Positions 1 to 64,000 of a stretch of 64,000 nt of DNA are shown here, one piece after another. How positions within the stretch are numbered: position 1 is the stretch's first letter; every line of letters begins with the position of its first letter. This DNA is from Dolomedes plantarius (Eukaryota > Arthropoda > Arachnida > Araneae > Dolomedidae): the NCBI GenBank assembly GCA_907164885.2, contig OU015495.1, positions 215,728,224-215,792,223 of the forward strand, given 5' to 3'. Under the pieces are notes generated by a model that saw only the letters and a list, made by a program, of their open reading frames with translations, was not told where the DNA came from and made no database searches. Both the position numbers and the translations under genes were made by a program.

Positions 1-58
1 TTAAAATTTCTACCTTTGTCTCCAAAATTAGGGTTTTGTACTTTCCACGCCTAGACAT
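1..58 (-). pseudogene. N-terminus of pogo/Tigger transposase (off left edge)
   Basis: On the minus strand an ATG at 56-58 opens MSRRGKYKTLILETKVEIL, the start of a CENP-B/pogo-type DNA-binding domain. The copy at 45846-46536 has the same start mutated to ATA. Only 19 codons are visible, so I cannot tell whether this copy is intact. Confidence 0.65.
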
Positions 59-285
59 CCTGAATTTTTACACTTTCACATCACACACTGAGGAAGAAAA
101 ACTAGATCACATTAACTTGTCTGCACTGCAAGCATAACTGACGCAGCTCCCTAGAATCTGTAGTAAAGACTGGTTTTTCTGAAATTCTAAGAAAATCGAT
201 ACAAATAACGGAAAATCGCTTTGTCCGTAAAGCACTGATAAGGACAATAGCCACTAACGTTTAGCGGAAATACAATAATCTAGGG

Positions 286-913
286 CAGGGGTTCTCAACC
301 TTTCAGGCTCTGCGCCCCCCTTCGAACAGTGATGTGAGGTCACGCCTCCCCCTCCCCCACCACCACCACTACCACCATATGTGGTCAATGCATGTAGTAC
401 AATCGGAATTTGAAACTGAAGCCGGTTATTAAAGGAAAATATAGAATAGATAATTTCATACAAAAAATTTAATATTACTACACATATCTTAATTTGGACC
501 ATATCATTATTAGAACACATGAAATCAAAGAATTAAATACAGATCAAATATATTTGAGGTAATCAAGGATCTAGATGAGGTTGGCATGTAATAAAAGTCA
601 CTTTCACAACATTAATGAGAGGGCTCACAATGTTTGTCCTTGACAAGTTTTTGAATATTAGGTTGTAACTGATACACCTCAGGTCACTTTCAACGTCCAG
701 ACGTGCGACAATTATAGTGTTTTTACAATTACGACAATTATCGTGTACGACAATTATCGTATTCGTGTTCGTATACGAACTGTAACTGTACTTTTAATGT
801 TATGATTAAATTGTGACCTCAAAACTGAGTACAGTTAGTTTTACTTTTTATTTTACTTTTTTAATCACGCCTCCCTTGAAATTCTTCTACGCCCCCCAGC
901 TTGAGAACCGCTG
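286..913. mobile_element. Non-autonomous hAT element with 8-bp target duplication
   Basis: Termini CAGGGGTTCTCAACC (286) and GAGAACCGCTG (ending 913) are inverted repeats of hAT type. Flanks are atctaggg (278-285) and gtctaggg (914-921), an 8-bp duplication with one difference. The uninterrupted copy of the host element at 45.6-47.0 kb lacks this 628-bp segment. The interior has no transposase and contains short repeats of acgacaattatcg near 705-760. Confidence 0.88.
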
Positions 914-1204
914 GTCTAGGGCATGTGCCTCTTTACATAGAAAAAAAATTCCTGGTGATTTTGACACACAAAATAATAAATACAGCGTGTATTTCCTCCG
1001 TTAATTGAGGAAAAAGAAAATGTTTTTTGTTAAATTTTTAGTTCGAATGAACCGAATTGATAAAAATTTAGTTCGAATTAATGAGATATTTTTAACATTA
1101 ACTCCAATACAAGTTTTTTGGGGCCTTTGGATTAGTTCGAATTAACCGAAAGTTCGAATTAACCGAGTTCGAATTAACGAGCGCCTACTGTATATAATTT
1201 ATCC

Positions 1205-2486
1205 TTAATATTTTCTGTGGGCAAAACGTAACGTATTTTGTGGTGTGAGTATTTGATCACTGTAAGACTGGCTGTTGTTACTTCCGGTTTCGTGGTCCAC
1301 CTATACCATCGCAAGAATTTTTTCTGTGCAATAATGCTAAAAAGTTCGATTCTGCTGCTATGCCAAAATCGTGTTGGCAGACATCGAAGAAATTCCTTTT
1401 GTTTTTGTACTGACTGGTTGCACCATCAATAAAGTGAATAATCTTTTATATTCTAGATACAACATTCTTCACCCCACAAGAGTTTGTAGAAACTCATCAC
1501 TAGGTAAAAAATTGTGTGATAAGATCAGCTCTATCTGTCTTCACCCACTGTTTGAAACATTTCACCAGGCCAAGTTATCAATCTCGTTCACTAAGACCTC
1601 AAGAAGTACTGCTGGACCAGGACATTCCAAACACTTATTCAGCGTATAGGTTTCACTCTCATTATCACACACAACGAAGTCTAACAAAGTCCGCTGTTCA
1701 GTTTTGCACCTTCTATCATCCATTAAACATTCTGGTGATATTTGCACTCATTGTGAGCGCCAGATGTTTCAGGCAGAACACACCATTTTGGCCGCAGATC
1801 ATTGATCTACCACTGGACATACCTGTTTGTAAAGCCTAAAAAGCTCATTTAAGGATATCAAGACTAACCTTTTATGTTTATATACCTTATTAATATTAAT
1901 TTTACCTCAGACACATTCTTTTTTACCCACAGAGACACCTGTTCTGATCTTCTTGATAAAACACAGTTGATAGCTTCTTCACAATTAACTGTCTTGTTTG
2001 TCGTACAAAATACTCACAAACACCAAAATTTTCCGTAATTTTTTTTTTGATTCACTCGGTAAATCTAGTAAGGGACTAATGATTTTAATTTTTTCATCTT
2101 TATTCACCAAGCTGCATTTTTCTTTTAGTTTATCAATCAAAATTTCTTACTCACTTTGAGCTGATTAGAGCAGGTCTGGTTTTGTTGATCCTCTAAATCT
2201 TCACAAAGAGATTCTTCCAGTTTCCTTTTTACTGCATTTTAATCTTTTGTCTTTTGTAATCTATCATAATATGATTGTAATTTGAGCTGCTGCAATTTTA
2301 TCTGTCTTTTCCATTTTCTTTATTCAGTTTCGTAATTTTACTGATAGGTACCAACTCCAATGTAGCACATATTGAGTTCACTTGATTCAAATTACTATCT
2401 TCCTCTAACTCATAAGCTTCAGGGACTAGTTTTAGGGTTAGATCTAACAAAATATTTATGCTTTTGTTGTTGAAACAAAACAACAC
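1205..2486 (-). pseudogene. Relic of a repetitive arthropod ORF with DGATSQYKN motif
   Basis: On the minus strand, successive frames read CVLPETSGAHNECKYHQNV, then LLDFVVCDNESETYTLNKCL and CPGPAVLLEVL, then IDGATSQYKNKRNFF and CDGIGG (about 1280-1860). Further upstream (1860-2490) there are Lys/Glu/Asn-rich pieces without clear motifs. The order matches a multi-copy protein family I remember from arthropod and other invertebrate genomes that usually has no name; Cys-x2-Cys and D-G-A-x-S-Q-Y-K-N are its landmarks. Stops and frameshifts are frequent, so it is dead. I do not know its biochemical role; mobile-element origin is inferred from its repetitiveness. Confidence 0.5.
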
Positions 2487-3207
2487 GCTCTAATACTAAT
2501 TTTGAAAGTGACTAGTCCGAAAAAATTAGCACAATTTTTTCATAAAGTTAATGCTCTACCACTCTAAAACCAGTTAAGTCTCACTCATAAAATTTATATT
2601 GTAGCTTTATATTACAAAGACGATTATAAGTCTTCAGAAATTCTAAGTTCTGTCTAAGTCTTCAGAATTTTTTACTCGGTCCCTTTTGGGATATTAAAGA
2701 ATGAAAACTGCCCGAAACAGACTTAACACGGTTTTTGATAAGCTGTACATAAAAAGGAAAAAGTTTTCACGATAGAAATTTTCAAAACAAGTAGCCCTAC
2801 GGGAGATTTGTGCAAAAAAAATTAATTTAAGGTGAGACTGATTTCCTTCATAGAAAATAAAGATAGCGAAATGTGGTGTTTGGCCTTTCATTTCTAAAGT
2901 TTTTAAACTTCTTTTGCCTAGATCCTTAAGTCTAACGAAAATTCTCTAGTGACCTAAAATGTAGACAACTTCATGCCGAACATTTTAGTTTTTAATTCAT
3001 CTTGATAGGTATAAAAATAAAACACGTTTTGGACCAAAAAAATGACTCTGTAGCTGGTTAAAAATGGCCACTCAAAAATAATTATAAGGTTAAAAAAAAT
3101 TTAATCATGTTTTTAAACTCATAAAACTATGGAGAAAATTTGGTTAAAAAATTAGGAAAATTAAAATTGTCGAGCAACATTACCTTGCCAAATTTGATGA
3201 ATAGAGA

Positions 3208-3242
<35 letters not shown>

Positions 3243-3415
3243 GTCAAAAACAAAGTTGAGAAGTTCCTGTTCCTGCTCTGCTGAACGATAATATGTCACC
3301 ACATATACATAAAAAAAGCCGAAAATTGCCATTGTATGTCGCATAGGAAGGTAAATTTCCAGGGGGGCGGCGCGTAATTTTATCTCTGAAAAGACGAAAT
3401 AAGTCTGGGAATCCC
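2487..3415. other. AT-rich sequence without recognised content
   Basis: No coding stretch or repeat end that I can recognise, apart from a (TG)n tract at 3209-3239. Confidence 0.5.
3209..3239. repeat. (TG)n microsatellite
   Basis: About 15 uninterrupted TG units. Confidence 0.95.
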
Positions 3416-3418
3416 TGA

Positions 3419-3634
3419 TTTGATCATCCACCTAATAGTCCTGATTTGAACCCCATCGAAAACGTTTGGGCACAGCTTCTTCGGCAGATTGGAAAGTGCA
3501 TCACTTTTAGAATAATCTATCAAAACTGGAAACTAATTCAACACAAGTACATTCAAAATCTTGTTTTATCGATGCCATCTAGAATGAAAGAAACTTTGAT
3601 GCAAAAAGGCGGCTTCACTGTGAATGAAATGTGA
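3419..3634 (+). pseudogene. C-terminal fragment of a Tc1-like transposase
   Basis: The frame reads FDHPPNSPDLNPIENVWAQL and continues for about 60 residues to a stop (VNEM then TGA). SPDLNPIE holds the third catalytic residue of the Tc1 DDE domain. The first two catalytic Asp regions and the DNA-binding domain are absent, and the sequence to the left is unrelated. It is a fragment of 71 codons with no visible termini. Confidence 0.75.
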
Positions 3635-3899
3635 TATTTCATAAATCAATTCCCAGTTTGTATGTGACAAAAATCTAATTTTTAACCTTATGCTTTTGTC
3701 TATTACTGTGTATGAAATTTTATTTTTGTAACTCATTTGTTATATAATGTATGAAATTTCATTCAGTTTTAATGAATATTAAAAATGCTTTTGTTAAAAA
3801 ACCGTGTTTTCATAAATCAGTTTCTAACACTGAATTTCGTTGCATTCTGTTTGCGCTGTAGGATGCAGTTTATTGGGGAAGTTTAATTATAACCACCCG

Positions 3900-4125
3900 G
3901 TACATTTTCATGTAAAGCCTCTATAGTTCATTATTCCTTCCGTCATTATTTTAAGGTAATTTAGTTTTTAAATGTGTTAAACCAAAATCGTGTCGCACAA
4001 AGGTTTTCGCAATTTTTTTTCTCGTGTTAGAGCGAAACCGTGTTACGGGTTGCAGTGTTATACGAGGGTTCCCGCAATTTATCCTATCGTGTTAGAGCGA
4101 AACCGTGCTGTAGGAGGGCTACCTG
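3900..4125 (-). mobile_element. Half copy of the CAGGTAGCCCTCC MITE
   Basis: Reads as the reverse complement of the left half of the MITE at 8634-9175, ending at its terminus GGAGGGCTACCTG (4125) followed by TA. The opposite end is missing. It lies about 280 bp upstream of the AOAH TATA box. Confidence 0.75.
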
Positions 4126-4406
4126 TAGTTTATTTAAATTTAACTCGGCACAGTAATCCTCTATAAAGTCATTTTATCTTAAAAATCTCTACTCGCCCTT
4201 TGGCCTCCGAAAATAGCGGTGTCTCACACACTGTAAGAAAAACGCTTCAAATTCGAGTTGCGTCGAATTGTTTTTTGCGGGAACGATAGAATTTTCCCTT
4301 CCAACACAGTCTGAGAGACGTCACGCGTGGCTCAAGTTACTAGCTCGTCTTTGCAACAGTAGACGGCCATCGTGTCATCCGTGCAAAGTTCGTCCAAAAG
4401 GCCAAG

Positions 4407-4414
4407 TATAAAAA
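4407..4414 (+). promoter_or_regulatory. AOAH: TATA box of the AOAH-like gene
   Basis: The motif TATAAAAA lies 74-81 bp before the ATG at 4488, so transcription would start near 4437-4445 and the 5'UTR would be about 45 nt. The preceding 200 bp (about 4200-4400) are richer in GC and CpG than the AT-rich surroundings, as expected of a promoter. No other coding start is visible nearby. The start site itself is inferred. Confidence 0.6.
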
Positions 4415-4487
4415 GATATGAAATTATTTGGCGTGTCTAGGCGCCGTTTCTTTTTGCACGGACAGGTTACGTTTCTTTTGGGCTACT

Positions 4488-61563
<57,076 letters not shown>

Positions 61564-61649
61564 GTAAGAATTCAATATCTTATCGCTTTGCACCTTAACA
61601 ATTGTGTATTTTTGAATGAAAGTAATCACCTGGATCCCATGTTATTGAA

Positions 61650-62188
61650 GGGGGCGTCCATTAATTACGTGAGGCTTTTAGGGAGTCGAGCCGAATCTCA
61701 CCCAGTCTGACGTGGGGTAGATGGAGGGGTCTCGGCCAATATCACGTCATTTTTTTCCCGCAAGAAACAGTGTAAAATTGCGAGAAAACTGGGTTATATG
61801 AAGTAAAACATGTTTCTACACTAGAATATGGCTAAATCCTACACAATAGTTCCAGTAGTCACTCTCCAGACCACACACGAGTCCCCGTGGACTGAACTAG
61901 AATGAATATTCTTTTACGAATTTTAGTAGTTCCTATGTAAGTATTTTATTCTTCGATTTTCTCACTGTGATTCTAGGCTACGTTCTTAGTAGTCTTAAAT
62001 AAAAATAATTAAGCAAATTATGTTTTTTTAAATAAATCCGACGCAATCGAGCACAGATTAACGTATTTACACTAAAAATACGCATTTTGAAGAATCTCAC
62101 GTGAGATTAGGGGGTCGAGCCAAATCTCACGACATCTCACCAGGGAGGGGGGTCTAAAAATCGCTTCACGTAATTAATGGACGCCCCC
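61650..62188. mobile_element. 539-bp MITE with GGGGGCGTCC termini and 3-bp flank repeat
   Basis: GGGGGCGTCCATTAATTACG at the left and its exact complement at the right, GAA on both sides (61647-61649, 62189-62191). Subterminal GGGGGTCGAGCC and AATCTCAC motifs recur. A 3-bp duplication would fit CACTA/Chapaev or Harbinger-type elements; superfamily not settled. Confidence 0.85.
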
Positions 62189-62846
62189 GAACGGCAGTAT
62201 GATAAAGCGGACAAACGTCACGGATGTTGTCAAATGATCTGTTGGGAGGCATTCAATCATGGGTCGATTGGCGACATAGGGTGGGCTCTGTCCTCATTTC
62301 CGGCCGAGATAAATAATGTTAGTAGCGTGTCCACTGGCCAAATAAATCGTGTGCTAGCCACTTCCAATGCCACTGGAAAAAAAAAATCCACTGTTTTCTC
62401 AAACTCAGTTGTAGTTTAGATAATTATGTATGTCGTAAACGAACTGCTCCCAGACCAAAATATCGAAAGTATTGTTGTCTTACTGAGTGATCGAATTGTG
62501 GGAGGGTGCCGTTGCCCATTCAGACGACAGACCATTTCATTGACACACCTGCTCATTGCATCAAGCACTTCGGTGGCCATTGAATGGCGGAGTTTTATTT
62601 TTTACCAATATATAGATTGTTTGCTTATTTGTGTGATGGAAGGAACATGACATTTTCGAACGTATGCAGTTCTTTTCATCTCACGCTTAGTTTCATATGA
62701 AAATCTTGGGACGTAATCCTTTTTTCCTTTGAAAGGAAAGGATATACTAACTTTACTGAAATTAAACAGGATTGCGTCCTATTTTTCAAATCGAGCCACG
62801 AGGTACCATTTTAAAGACTAAGTTCTGACGCATTGTTTATTTAGAA
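62189..62846. other. Unassigned segment, possible Tc1 scrap
   Basis: A frame at 62210-62280 reads KRHGCCQMICWEAFNHGSIG, faintly like the MVWGCF core of Tc1 transposases, but nothing on either side supports it. Confidence 0.25.
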
Positions 62847-63290
62847 CTAGCCGGGCTTCGCCTAGCTACTCTCAAGCCATCCGTGTAACATATTTATGTA
62901 CTTCGGGCCCCACAAAAGAAAAAAAAAGCCCTCAAATGTATTAAATCAAAGTGAATAAATCAAATCAATTCCTTTCAATTTTCATTCCCGTCGCTGCCGA
63001 CAGATGGCAGCACCACTGCAAAAGATGATTTGGTTTCTCAGCAGTGAGTGATTTTAGAATGAAAATATCTCTAAAACTATTGAATTAACAGAATAAGTGT
63101 ACGCAGAAAAAATTATCAGTTTCCGAAGCTCTTTCCAAATATGTAACATTTATGTACTTTCATGAGAAAAAAAATACACCGATTTTCCTGTATATTTGTC
63201 GGCCATTTTTTTTCGAGGATCGGTGCAAGCCCGGATGAGTTACGGTCACGTGATCCGACTTCTCCCTGTCCCTTTATTAGTATAGATAGA
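62847..63290 (+). repeat. SINE-like repeat, family R2
   Basis: Starts CTAGCCGGGCTTCGCCTAGC and ends CCCTTTATTAGTATAGATAG. The 3' half matches the inverted copy at 14840-15090. Confidence 0.68.
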
Positions 63291-64000
63291 TGGCTCACTG
63301 AATTCTTTCTTTCAAAATCGAAATTGACTTTTGGCCCTACAGTTCTTTCGACGGATGCGTGCTCCAAACAGGTCTTGTAATTTTTCCACGAGTTTGTGTC
63401 ACTTTTAATATCGTCTAAAAATGGGTTTGGACGTGTCCATATCTCACTATTTTGCGTCCTGCTTCACCCCCCCCCCCCGAAGGTGTTTCGTAATCGGTTT
63501 TGTATTATCCTTAAGCACCATTGTTATTTGACAAAAGATGGCTACAAGTTCTTCTTTCATCCTACTACAAAACCACCGACCTCGCTTTAAAATGAATCGT
63601 ATTTTATTCGCATGCGACATTTTCGAACGGGCCCAAATAAATGTATTTGGAAAATTATTGAATGGCGCATTTTCCGTTTGAAATTTCTATTTTAAGAAAC
63701 GGGACCAAATTTGGACCAAAGATGTCTTTCAGGTGAGTTCTGGTCGTGCAAAAAAATGAAGACTTTGAAATCCGTGGGCATACGGATTAATTTCCTCTGC
63801 CGATCGAGTCCGATGGATCGAATTCCCCCAAGGAGTAGGAAAAACGATAACGGAATTAAGTGCCTTTTTTTATTTATTCAAAATTAAAAATAAATACCGA
63901 GTCGTGAAGGAATATGTAATACTGCTTACAAAAGAAATGAATGCCTTGTGTGCAAGAAATTATACGTGCCTATGCGTAACGGAAAAGGCCAATAATTTGG
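63291..64000. other. Right end of window, nothing recognised
   Basis: Intron of the AOAH-like gene by position. A run of about 13 C is at 63466-63478. No next exon seen. Confidence 0.4.

Larger units (their letters stand above)
1..1190 (-). mobile_element. pogo/Tigger-like transposon, truncated by window edge, with nested hAT
   Basis: This is the same family as the element at 45594-47028; the two align outside 286-913, where a hAT element is inserted. It ends at 1190 with repeated GTTCGAATTAAC motifs and an inverted terminus (GAGCGCCTACTG) followed by TA, as in pogo-type insertion at TA. The rest of the element lies left of the window. Confidence 0.8.

Noticed and set aside
4428..4487. Upstream extension of AOAH exon 1
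   Set aside because: It has only a TTG start, lies at or downstream of the expected transcription start, and would spoil a good signal peptide.
62177..62419. Possible Tc1 core (QMICWEAFNHGSIGDI)
   Set aside because: One weak motif with no flanking catalytic residues or termini; its first part lies in the MITE end.

Overview
The window is animal nuclear DNA: AT-rich, with large introns, long (TA)n microsatellites and dense DNA transposons, and no operons or prokaryotic signals. Several of the Tc1, mariner, pogo and hAT coding relics resemble families I know from arthropods, especially spiders and other chelicerates. I therefore suggest a chelicerate-like arthropod, with low to moderate confidence.

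One host gene is supported. Eight small + strand exons between 4488 and 61563 join with matching splice phases into 230 codons: exactly 690 nt, with no stop. They encode a signal peptide, a complete saposin-B domain with six cysteines, a linker, and an Asp/Asn-rich calcium-binding segment. The order and motifs match the N-terminal half of acyloxyacyl hydrolase (AOAH), the secreted or lysosomal lipase that removes secondary acyl chains from bacterial lipopolysaccharide. The catalytic SGNH/GDSL domain must lie beyond the right edge. A TATA box sits about 80 bp upstream of the ATG. Introns range from 1.3 to 21.9 kb and account for nearly all of the rest of the window.

Layout: 1-1190 is the end of a pogo/Tigger element carrying a nested hAT insertion. 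1200-2490 is a relic of an unnamed repetitive ORF. 3.4-4.1 kb holds transposon scraps. 4.4-4.6 kb is the AOAH promoter and exon 1. Intron 1 (4.6-19.5 kb) has a short pogo MITE, a TA-flanked element with repeated subterminal motifs, a complete but broken mariner, a MITE attached to it, three copies of a SINE-like repeat, a foldback MITE, a Tc1 relic, a large hAT and a hAT MITE with a perfect 8-bp target duplication. Intron 2 (19.6-41.6 kb) has a pogo element nested inside another, two non-autonomous pogo elements in tandem, a Tc1 transposase broken by one stop codon, and a 6.1 kb unit bounded by identical 976-bp direct repeats that looks like a young non-coding LTR element. Introns 4-7 (43-61.5 kb) have a chain of (TA)n tracts and TA-target transposons, a solo LTR, another pogo pseudogene, a Tc1 fragment, a mariner pseudogene interrupted by a hAT end, and an inverted pair of TTAA-flanked MITEs. 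Two further points stand out: microsatellites lie 19-155 bp from six of the eight exons, and two copies of one gene-like 5' coding fragment occur in introns 1 and 4. I found no new multi-gene system. The window is best read as a host lipid-A-detoxifying enzyme gene inflated by layered transposon insertion.
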